In this document: one piece after another, positions 55,266 to 64,000 of the stretch
Position numbering within the stretch: position 1 is the stretch's first letter
Layout of the letters: every line of letters begins with the position of its first letter
DNA from: Anas platyrhynchos
Lineage: Eukaryota; Chordata; Aves; Anseriformes; Anatidae
Assembly (NCBI RefSeq): GCF_047663525.1
Contig: NC_092593.1
Location: 27,616,501 to 27,680,500 of the forward strand
DNA: 64,000 nucleotides
Reading direction: 5' to 3'
Program-made: the position numbers and the translations under genes
Notes under the pieces: generated by a model
What the model was told of the DNA's origin: nothing
Databases searched by the model: none
The model's input: the letters and a program-made list of their open reading frames with translations, nothing else

Positions 55266-58200
55266 GGTAAATGTGTGTTCTGTACAGTTGTCTGATTTCA
55301 TTCCCCTCACAAGTATTTGGTGCTGTGCAGTTTCTTTCAAGTTACGGAAAAAGCTGGGGAGGGGGGGGGGGGGGGGAAATCAGTGGTGTGCATTAGGGCC
55401 TTCCCCTTTCCCAGTACCAGCACCCTGTGTTCATTTTACTGCAGTTACTTGTGAACGTCTCTGGAGCCGGCAGCAGAGGTCATTTGGCAACTGTGAAGTG
55501 CTCAGTCTGCAGCATCAGGCAGGGCCCTGGCAGCTGGCTTCAGCTGAAGGAGTGGTAGGAGCCTTATGAAGCTGCCCAGCTATTCCCCTGCATCGCTTCC
55601 ACTTGGAACTGGGCTCAGGCTGCTCCAGTAACTAATCACTGACAGTTTCTTTGCACATAAATGACCTTTAAGTAGGGTGAATCTGTCTGGAGGTGATTTT
55701 ATGTTTTTAAGTCCTCCCTTGAGGAGTGCTAAATTGGAAGCTACGAGTGACCAACTCCTGGATTGACTTGTGACCTAATTGCTAATGAGCTTTTCTTTCC
55801 TTAGCACTGCCAGATGCCTTCAACTTTGTGAGGTCAGTCTGGATTCACTTCACTGCGGGCTGGCACGTGGTTTCTGCAGATACAGCCATTCAGCTCCAAG
55901 GTGTGCAGGAGACTTGTGGCAGGCCCTTTACCTTTTTGCCAAAGGAGATGAAGGCTCTTCCTGCTGATCTGGCTGGCAGGTAAATGACGACTCAAGCTGA
56001 CAGCTGCTTCTGCATCCTGTCTTCCAGGAGGCTGCTGCTTATAACTTAATTTTGTCTAGAGCCTTAACTGGCTCCAGTTTTTCTGTAGCTTAGCCCAGAG
56101 CACTTAGTCAATAGGATTTTGATCTGCTCAGCAGATACTAAATAGAGCTCAACTACTACATGACCTCTTAAGAGAAGGGAGAACAGCAATTCCATTTAAC
56201 ATTTTAACATTCTGGTCTGTCTGAAAGAGAGCCTGGAAAACAAACCTACAGCATTTCTTCAGTAACCAATAAGAAGTAAAACTTACAGAGCGCACTTCAG
56301 AGGAAGAACAGTGATACTGTTTCAGAGAGAATTCTATTTAGGTGGGTCTGTTGTGAGCTGAACTGGCGTGGGGAGATACCTTGTAACTTCTGCTATTCCT
56401 AATGTTGGCAGTTCTGTTCTTACAAAGGCAAAATAAAAATTATAATCATAGTAGGATTAAAGTGAATATTACCTACCTCTGCTCCTTCTGTTCACCTACA
56501 GGAATGACGTATCTTGTGACAGGAACGCTTGTTTCTTGCTACCCAACAGCTGAATAATATTTAATCTGTGGTGAGCTAACCTCTGGCTGCATTCAGTTCC
56601 AGGGTAGTACTCCTCAAATGGTAGGAAAATAGTTTGCTTAGACAGTAGCTACATCGTGGCCCATCAAGCATAATACAAGCATTGTGTGTTTGTTGTCCAT
56701 ATGGGGAGCAAATCACTATTTCTGGGCTACATCTGGCCCTTGGGATTCAGCAGGCCTCTACCTTTGTGTATGGAGACTGTGTATTTTGTTTCTAAGGGAA
56801 TTTTATGAGAACTACTTCAGTGTGGGTTTGGCAGTTAAGAGGACAGGCACTTCAGGGATGGAATAAATGTCAAGAACATTGCTTCTGGATAAGAATATAG
56901 GCATCAAGACTAACCTGAGCAAGCAGAAGAGGCCACAAGAGCAATTGAGGTGAGAGCTTGCGCAGTGGAGCTGGCAGCCATGTGTGGGCAGCCCGCCCTG
57001 TTCAGAGCTCAGCACTGGGAGGGCTGCTGCCCTGTCCTGAGCTGCTGTTCCCGCAGGGCAATAGTGCAGCAGCATTGCTTAGGCCTGGCTTTCTCATGAT
57101 GTTCTCTGTAAAAAAAAAAAGGCAATCACACCAAATGCAGTGTGACGCTACAGAAGTGAATATAAGTGCACTGCTGTACTAATATACCCCCTCTCCACCC
57201 CCCCGAGTTTAATAGCTGAGGAATGCATGTGGCTGACCGTGGGTTTGTTTGCCATAGAAGTCTCAGGCTGCCTTTGTGGACAGGCATTGCTAGAAGAAAC
57301 CACCACATTGCCTACTGCTCCTGTGATATAAGAACCCCATTTGTGAGGACACATGCTCCCTGTGCTGTCAGGTACTGTCATTCCCCATACCACCAAGTAA
57401 GTGAACTTTTGCTGCGTTTGCACTATTCAACTCCAAAGGAAGCCAGTGACTACCTCAAGGGTAGCCTGAGTTTTCCAAATGGGGCATGGAATATGCGCTG
57501 TCAGGGTGGGCTCTGTGCTGCCATGCAGGAGCAGAGTCCTGCAGGTGGCTCACCAACAGCTGCCTGTAGTAATGGCCCTTCCCTTGCTTGAAATGAAAAC
57601 ACTGTCTTGAGGTGGCAGTGGATGGCAGCTCTGCCAAACCTCTGTTTACTGAAGAGCTGAGGATGTGGAGGCTTCCTGGAATGTGAAGGTGGTAACGCTG
57701 CTGCCAATGGGGTGCTATTTCCAGAGGCAGGTGGTGGGTGTCTTCAGCTCCTCGCTCAGTCAGCCTCTGACTGTTCTGGCTGTACCTGAGCACAGGGCGG
57801 GGAGCAGATCACCAGCATGGCGGGATCAGGTGAGTCAGGCTGCGCTGTCGGCTCTCCGTCAGTTTTATCGCTGGGCGCTGGAATGCTGCTTCCAGGTAAG
57901 AGATCCTATCTGGTGGGACCCGTGTGTGCCTACACACCTAACTAGATAGCAGAGTCCTGCACGATTAGTCACAGCGCAGCCAGCTTAACCCCTTGCTGTC
58001 CTCATGGAGTGCTCTTCCCAACACAGGAGAGTACATAGCAGATGGCAACACGGATGCTTAAATCAGCACACAACATCCTACTTGCCTAAGAGCTGTCATC
58101 CGTTTGGCCTGGCACAAACCAAAGGGCAACTCTTCAGCACCTGATCTCAGTGCGGGGTGAGGGACTGATACTGAGCAAACTGCAGAACACCAATAAAAGT

Positions 58201-59040
58201 TGATCGTTAACCCTCTGCCACCACTGAGGTGTGACCTTGGACCGTCAGGGAAATGCTGTCAGTGAGGCCATGGGCACCTGCTGCCAGCACAGCAGCCCTG
58301 AGGCCCAGACCAGAGCCAGGCTGCTGCCACCAGGTTGGGACTCACTGTGCCTTTTTGGGTGCCTCCACTCCAGCACTGCTGGTGTGTGACAGCCCCACAC
58401 CGAGGGCAGAGCTGCGTGGGGTTCAGCACGCCTAGCAGGTGAGTCTCGCACCGTGCCAGCGCAATTGCCTCACCAGTCCCATACGATCCCTGCTGATAGG
58501 AGACCAACACAGCCCTCTGGCACACTCCTCCTCCTTCCCCACAGTAAGGTTTTGTGGTAATTATTAGTCTAGCAGAAGCAAAGAAAACAACACACATTTT
58601 TTTTCCTCATAAATAACTAATCTCTATACTTCTCTTTGAATAAAACTTCTTCATCTTTTCACAAAATATAATACAGTTATTTTAACAAAGTTGAACAACA
58701 TCAGTAACTGAAGACGCAAAACCAAGATGTAAATTACCTACAGCATATAGGGCATAAGACAATGTTCCTTCTCTCCAGCCTGTGCTTTGTTGCTGAGAAG
58801 CCAGGTTCAAATACAAGTTGACTATATTAACCTGCCATTAGTCTTGCATTTTTCAACAGGCAACAGTTTGCAGCTAACCTTGATTTTTTTTCTTTTTTTT
58901 TTTTACATAGTCAGTTACACTTTAAAAAAACAAAACACAACCTTTGACATGTTTTTGTTCACTGTATTGCATGGTGTGTATTTAGCTGTATCTACAAAAG
59001 GCACTATAGAAAGAGACAAGTCCAGTGAGGCGTGGATTGG
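55266..59040. other. Intergenic region between convergent CCNYL1 and FZD5
   Basis: No gene or interspersed repeat recognised. A G16 run occurs at 55361-55376. Open frames around 57148-57800 on both strands overlap each other and show no conserved domain. A plus-strand AATAAA at about 58638 has no attached gene. Confidence 0.6.
55361..55376. repeat. Poly(G) run, 16 bases
   Basis: Sixteen consecutive G preceded by GGGGA, about 100 bases beyond the CCNYL1 poly(A) signals. It could form a G-quadruplex; the exact length may be affected by sequencing. Confidence 0.85.
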
Positions 59041-60947
59041 ATCAAGTTAGAATTATTTAATGCCCGGGATAACAACATGAGCCTACCCACAGCATCTCTG
59101 CACCTGACCTGCCCCACTGCTGAGAACACACCTGTCCCAAACCCGTATCAAAGTTCACTACGGCTCCTCTATGTACAAAACAGGCTATAATACAACTATT
59201 TACAGTTTGTAACAGAACATGGTGCAATTCTGTCCAAGCTGAAGTACTGCAACATGCTGGAGTGAGCCAGCCCTCTGTTGTAAGAGTGCTGATACCTGCA
59301 TCTAAAAAGTTTCTGCAGAGTACTCCAACCCTGTGCCACCAGCTGCTCTCTACAGTGCCACAGGGACACGCATGCAGTGTCTTGGCAGTGCCTCTATCAG
59401 TAGATGTGCCATTTGAGTGGCCCCTCGCTTCCTGGGCTTTGGTTTTAAACTGAGGCGGAAAGCTCCTTGACTGAGGTGGTCCAAGGGTGTCAAGAACAAC
59501 CTCAGACCCACGCTGTCCCACAGGAGCAAAGCCAGCTGCTTTTCTCCTGTGCTTGAGCAGCCAGGTCACAGTGCCACGCTTGAAAGAGGGCAAAAAGAAC
59601 TCGAGTAATCACTGGGCAGTTACGTACATGACCGCTGTTTAGGGCAGGGGGAAAAGAATCACCAATCCCTCAGGTGCTTTCACGGGGGGGGGGCTGAAGC
59701 CAGCCGCAGCCACCTCTCGTCCCCTGCTGCCTCTGGAGCTCCCCCAGCCTCACCACTGTTCCGTGAGGTTGACACAGGGCCCCTCAGCGTCCTACTTATT
59801 GAAGCCCTGCCGTCATGGTGGCTTAATGCCATGCACTGCTTCTGTCAGTGCCCTGCTCCTGCCAAACCCCAGGGAAGCAAAAAAGGTTTGTGGAGCTGGG
59901 GGGAAAGGAGTACGAGTGCTCTGCTGAGCTTTCCTAAGTGAACTGGTAACTCCTGAACCTGGTGCTGTCTCTGACAGAGGCATAGCTTTCAAATAAGCAG
60001 CAAGACGAGCTGAAATCGGCTGGCTGCTAGAGGACCCAGCTGTTTCTCAAGACAGACGACTGTCTGCCTCGGAAAACCCCCATGCACACACAACCCAGTT
60101 CAGAAACGCAACCGCCCCGGCACGGCCGGCTCTGCCACGCTCAGCCGCTGCGCTGCGTGCCCGGGCGGGCAGGCAGGGTGCTGGGGCCCCCGCCTCAGCC
60201 CAGGCAGCCTGCACAGCGCCAGGGAGACGCCAGAAACTCACCCCAACGCAGAGGCGCGGAGCAGCGCCCACCCTTCCCACAGCACTGGAGCCGGTGTGGC
60301 CCCAGCACCAGCCCTGCCCGTGGAACCAGCATGCACCCATGCAGAGAAAGGGACCCTGGGGTCACTTGGCCCCTGGCTGCGTGGCAGAAAGCCGGGCCCT
60401 GTCTCTGCCCATCCCGGAGGCCAGGTGGCAGGTCCTCGCTGAGCCCTGTTCTACCTCTGCCTGTGTAACCCCCAGCCTGTGCAGTGCCCTCCCTCTCCTC
60501 CTGACACAGAGCCCTGCTCCCATCCTTCCGCCCGCGCCCTGCACCGGGGGCCCCCAGCCCTCTCTGGTATGACACAGCTGTGCCCGGGGATGCAGGCGCA
60601 GCAGGGCGGGGGTCACCCCTCTCCCCCCCAGCCAGCTCTCCCGGCTCCAATGAGAGGCTCAGTGCCAGTGCGAGTCATTGCCTGGGCACTGGGGACACTG
60701 CCAGCCCTGCCCGCTCCAGCTCTGCCCCGTGCCCTGGTACCAGCACAACCTGCCCTGAGGCCTCAGGGCTACCTGCCCCTGCCCAGGGCTGGGGCTGCTC
60801 CGTGCCCCGCGGGCACACGTGCTCGGTCCTGGGCAGCTCCGCTGCGGCGGGGCTGGGGACACGGGGGTGGCTGTGCCACCACTCCCTCTTCTGCAGCACG
60901 GGGTCTTTGCAACCCTCTGTGGCTGGGGTCACCGAGGCTCCCTCCGG
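59041..60947 (-). other. FZD5: Probable FZD5 3' UTR
   Basis: Noncoding sequence downstream of the FZD5 stop. The left limit is set at a minus-strand ATTAAA at 59056-59061. It could extend further left, because frizzled genes often have long 3' UTRs. The part near the gene (60080-60940) is GC-rich, the distal part AT-richer. Confidence 0.45.
59056..59061 (-). terminator. FZD5: Candidate FZD5 poly(A) signal (ATTAAA on minus strand)
   Basis: Minus-strand hexamer ATTAAA about 1.9 kb after the stop codon. It is the first good hexamer I found in this orientation. Confidence 0.3.
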
Positions 60948-62678
60948 TCACACATGGGACAGTGGGACCTGCTTGTGGTAGGAGGCCATGCTGGGCAGCA
61001 CCGTCCTGCCTGCCAGCGCCGGGCTGGCCTCGCCATATGCGGCAGCACCCACAGGCTTCCTGGGCCGGCAGCAGCGGGCTGTGAAGCGCCTCCAAGACTC
61101 GAGCGTTTTGCCAGACCAGATCCAGACGCCAGAGGTGATGCCCACCACAAGGCACATGAAGTACTTGAGCATGAAGACAGCGTAGTCGGGCTTGGGACGG
61201 TGGGGGTCCCCTGGGCAGGAGCAGTTCTGTGCCCGCTCCCACGCCTCCCGGTTGTGCTGCTCGTAGATGTAGCAGGCGATGACGATGGTGGCAGGCACGG
61301 TGTAGAGCACAGTGAAGATGCCGATGCGGATCATCAGCTTCTCCAGCTTGTCGGTTTTGGTGCCACCCTGCTTGATCACGCTGCGGATGCGGAACAGCGA
61401 GACAAAGCCGGCCAGCAGGAAGAGGCTGCCAGTGAACAGATAAACCACCAGCGGCGCCAGCACGAAGCCCCGCAGGTTCTCCAGGCTCTGGTTGCCCACA
61501 TAGCAAACCCCAGCCACTGGATCACCATCCACAGAGCTGAGTGCCAGCACAGCTATGGACTTGGCGCTGGGGATGAGCCAGGCAGCCAGGTGGAAGTACT
61601 GCGCGTAGCTAGCAATAGCCTCGTTGCCCCACTTCATGCCAGCAGCCAGGAACCAGGTGAGGGACAGGATGACCCACCAGATGGAGCTGGCCATGCCGAA
61701 GAAGTAGAGGAGAAGGAAGACCACAGTGCAGAGCGCAGGGCCCGTGGTCTCGTAGTGGATGTGGTGGTGCTCGGGGTTGCAAGCCACGTTGGCATGGCCT
61801 GCCACCAGCCGCACGATGTAGCCCACGGAGACAAAGAGGTAGCACGCAGAGAGGAAGATGATGGGGCGCTCAGGGTACTTGAAACGCTCCATGTCAATGA
61901 GGAAGGTGGCCACGGTGGTGGAGGTGGACAGGAAGCAGAGGATGGACCAGAGGCCAATCCAGAAGGTGGCGAAGGTCTTCTCGTCCTGGGTGAAGTAGGG
62001 CTGGTAGCAGGGCATGGCGCAGTTGGCCACCTGCCCGGTCCTTACACGGTTGTACAGCGGATGGGACTCCTTGGAGATGGGGATCAGTGGCGCTTTGCAC
62101 TTGCAAGTCTGCCCGCACTCCGTCCCCGCAGGGCGCTGCCCACCGAGCGGCGTCAGGTTTTTGGCTGCGTCCTTGGCCGGGCGCGTGGGCTTCCCGAAGA
62201 AAGGCGGCAAGGTGGTGGCCTCCGTGTGGTTGTAGCCCATGCAGAGCACCTCGGTGTCCCCCAGCACTGGCAGGCTGTCGCAGCTCATCCTCTCGGGCCA
62301 GGCGAAGCCGTACTGCTGCATGATGGGCGAGCAGCCCGCCTTGGCCCGCTCGCAGACGGAGCGGCAGGGGGGCAGCGGCTTGGTGTAGTCAGGCAGGCAG
62401 ATGGGGGTGTACATGCTGCAGAGGAAGAAGCGCAGGTCCGGGGAGCACTGGATCTCCACCAGCGGCCAGAACTGGTGCACCTCCAGCCCGGCCTCGTCCT
62501 GCGTGTCGTGGTTGAACTGGTTGGGCATGTAGGTGAGGTTGTAGCCGATGCCCTTGCACATCGGCACCGTGATCTCCTGGCACACCAGCGCCTTGGAAGC
62601 GGCGCGCCCCGCCGCCGGCAGCCCCAGCAGCAGCGGCAGCCCCAGCAGCAGCGGCGCCGGCAGAGCCCGGCCGCCCAT
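60948..62678 (-). CDS. FZD5: FZD5, frizzled-5 Wnt receptor (intronless CDS)
   Basis: A single 1731-nt reading frame encodes 576 residues (human 585). FZD5 is a plasma-membrane Wnt receptor coupling to LRP5/6 and Dishevelled. A Leu-rich signal peptide covers about 1-27. The cysteine-rich Wnt-binding domain has ten Cys at 33, 41, 78, 87, 94, 105, 109, 116, 133 and 146, with N-glycosylation sequons at 47 and 150. After a divergent linker (155-200), seven membrane segments run from about 237 to 521, with the family segments MASSIWWVILSLTWFLAAG at 329-347 and SLFRIRSVIKQGGTKTDKLE at 427-446. The Dishevelled-binding KTXXXW motif is KTLESW at 524-529. The C-terminus PLSHV ends in a class I PDZ-type S-X-V. 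The start at 62678 is chosen because the in-frame ATG further upstream (63203) would add GC-rich, non-frizzled residues before the signal peptide. FZD8 is the closest paralogue; synteny and the VCQEITVPMC start support FZD5. Confidence 0.97.
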   Translation of the reverse strand: MGGRALPAPLLLGLPLLLGLPAAGRAASKALVCQEITVPMCKGIGYNLTYMPNQFNHDTQDEAGLEVHQFWPLVEIQCSPDLRFFLCSMYTPICLPDYTKPLPPCRSVCERAKAGCSPIMQQYGFAWPERMSCDSLPVLGDTEVLCMGYNHTEATTLPPFFGKPTRPAKDAAKNLTPLGGQRPAGTECGQTCKCKAPLIPISKESHPLYNRVRTGQVANCAMPCYQPYFTQDEKTFATFWIGLWSILCFLSTSTTVATFLIDMERFKYPERPIIFLSACYLFVSVGYIVRLVAGHANVACNPEHHHIHYETTGPALCTVVFLLLYFFGMASSIWWVILSLTWFLAAGMKWGNEAIASYAQYFHLAAWLIPSAKSIAVLALSSVDGDPVAGVCYVGNQSLENLRGFVLAPLVVYLFTGSLFLLAGFVSLFRIRSVIKQGGTKTDKLEKLMIRIGIFTVLYTVPATIVIACYIYEQHNREAWERAQNCSCPGDPHRPKPDYAVFMLKYFMCLVVGITSGVWIWSGKTLESWRRFTARCCRPRKPVGAAAYGEASPALAGRTVLPSMASYHKQVPLSHV

Positions 62679-63130
62679 CGCCGCCGCGCTCCCTACCGCC
62701 GCCGCATGCCCCGGGCGCCTGCCCCTGCCGCCGCCGCCGCGCCGAGAGCGGGGCCGGGAGCGGGGCCCCGCGGGACCGGGACCGGGACCGGCGCCGCCGC
62801 CGCCGCCGCCGCCACCTGCGCTCTGGGGCGGCCGGGAGCCCCCGCACCGCGCCGCGCCGCGGGCCCCGCCCCGGCCCCGCCCCGCCCCGCCCCGCCGGGC
62901 TCCCCGGGCCGCCCCCGGCCCCGCCGCCGCCGCCGCCGCCCCCGCCCCGCCGCGGCAGCGCCCCCCGGCGGGCCCCGGCCCCGCCGCCCCAGCGCAGCCC
63001 CGGGGCCGGGCGCGCTGCGGCTGCTGGCGGCACAGCGCCAGCCACGCTCCGAGGGGCTCGGGGGCTGCAGGCCGCGCACCGACACGCGCCGTGCCCACGC
63101 GTGCGTTTGGCGCTGTCCGCCTGGGAGCCG
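62100..63130 (-). promoter_or_regulatory. FZD5: CpG island and promoter region of FZD5
   Basis: CpG-dense DNA covers the 5' half of the CDS and the upstream flank. Tandem GC boxes (CCCCGCCCC type) lie at about 62863-62895 and CCG-repeat stretches at 62790-62815 and 62920-62945. No TATA box was found. Mammalian FZD5 has a 5' UTR intron, so a noncoding first exon could lie in this island, but I cannot locate its splice sites with confidence. Confidence 0.7.
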
Positions 63131-64000
63131 GACAGCTCGGTTTGTAAAACAGGCAGAAGCAAAGCTCGGCTGAGCCCCCTTGGCACTTGGCTGCACGCCG
63201 CAAGTTTTGGCAGCTCTGAAGCTGTGCGGCACAGTGCTACCAGTCACATGCCCTTCTGAACACAACTGCACATCCCTGTAGCAGGAGTCATAACTTTTAA
63301 TTCTCCTCGACCATGAGTTTCTGTGAACTAGCAGCCCAGCAGAAAGCAATCACAGACAGTTTCATTACGGCTTTCAGTTGATTATCCAAATTACAGCTGA
63401 GAGCAGAGGGCAGCCTTTTTATTATCATCATTGCTGTACAATTAGAAAACGCTGATGAAGCTCTGCAAGAGCAGAAATTCTCAGTTTTGCCGGTATTTTT
63501 CATTTTTATAATCATTCCCTTGGGCAATATCTTGGTTTGATTTGACACACAATGAGTAACAGGTACGCAGGGGGGAAGGGAAAAGATAAGAAGGGGAAAA
63601 TGGGGCAGCTCTTCATTTCAGCTAATCTATCAACCCTTGTAGCCTGGTTGAGGTTTTGCCTCGCCTCCAGATGTATCTAATTCTCAGAGCCTGGCTGTAA
63701 ATAATGCTGCATTTGCTACACTGGGGACACATAAAATCCAATTAAGAGACAGGTAGACATCTGTTGGCTTGCTCTGTGCTTCTGTTTCCTTTTTGGTTTT
63801 ATGAATATGTAGCAGAGCAACCAGAACAGGATTAAATATGGTGTAAGTGCAAGTACAGTTGATGGGCTTGTTATTCATCTCTACAGTACGGCGCGAGAGT
63901 ACAGTGCAGTACGTGCATCCAGCACCATTAGTGACAGACGCTGCGCCTGCACGAAACCTACTGTGCCAAATCCTGGAGACAAAAGAAAAAGTATTTCTCA
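63131..64000. other. FZD5 upstream flank, possible conserved noncoding elements
   Basis: No coding exon recognised; PLEKHM3, the next gene in other amniotes, is not visible. The stretches 63340-63545 and 63665-63800 change abruptly from the GC island to balanced composition and contain many homeodomain-type ATTA/TAAT cores, for example TTCATTACGG, AAATTACAGC, ACAATTAGAA and CCAATTAAGAG. That composition suggests regulatory DNA but does not prove it. Confidence 0.4.

Noticed and set aside
57148..57800. Several 90-122 codon frames on both strands between CCNYL1 and FZD5
   Set aside because: Mutually overlapping, no splice or promoter context, no recognisable protein.
62679..63203. N-terminal extension of the FZD5 frame to an upstream ATG at 63203
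   Set aside because: The extra 175 residues are Gly/Ala/Arg-rich CpG-island translation and would bury the signal peptide that starts at the 62678 ATG.

Overview
The window is vertebrate nuclear DNA, almost certainly from a bird. Three multi-domain animal genes can be read with clean GT-AG splice sites. CR1 LINE 3' ends are scattered through the introns, some ending in the typical ATTCTGTG-type repeat, and there is a roughly 1 kb LTR of a type I associate with avian endogenous retroviruses. No bacterial features (operons, Shine-Dalgarno sites, CRISPR) are present. The gene order METTL21A(-) - CCNYL1(+) - FZD5(-) matches the conserved amniote block CREB1 - METTL21A - CCNYL1 - FZD5 - PLEKHM3 (human 2q33.3). 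The left edge is therefore probably the CREB1 3' UTR, and PLEKHM3 should lie beyond the right edge.

Layout. 1-5,665: AT-rich and gene-free, inferred to be the long CREB1 3' UTR, ending at an ATTAAA signal near 5,644. 5,666-10,202: no recognisable gene. 10,262-12,025 (-): METTL21A, three coding exons, 216 aa, with a CpG-rich promoter up to about 12,200. 12,200-18,000: intergenic space between two divergently transcribed genes. 18,030-19,280: CpG island with GC boxes. 18,531-53,625 (+): CCNYL1, ten coding exons, 373 aa, with a 14.4 kb first intron carrying the LTR and three CR1 pieces, followed by a 3' UTR to about 55,265. 55,270-59,050: intergenic. About 59,050-60,947: inferred FZD5 3' UTR. 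60,948-62,678 (-): FZD5, an intronless CDS of 576 aa, with a CpG-island promoter to about 63,130. 63,130-64,000: upstream flank with homeodomain-core-rich stretches that may be regulatory.

The genes do not form one pathway, but two connect. Cyclin Y-family proteins are membrane-tethered activators of CDK14/16-type kinases that phosphorylate the Wnt co-receptor LRP6, and FZD5 is the Wnt receptor partner of LRP6. METTL21A is a lysine methyltransferase acting on HSP70 chaperones. I found no undescribed gene system. The items most worth a second look are noncoding: an AT-rich foldback in CCNYL1 intron 6, a CR1 interrupted by a block with 11-bp direct repeats at its edges, the antisense solo LTR, and the FZD5 upstream flank.
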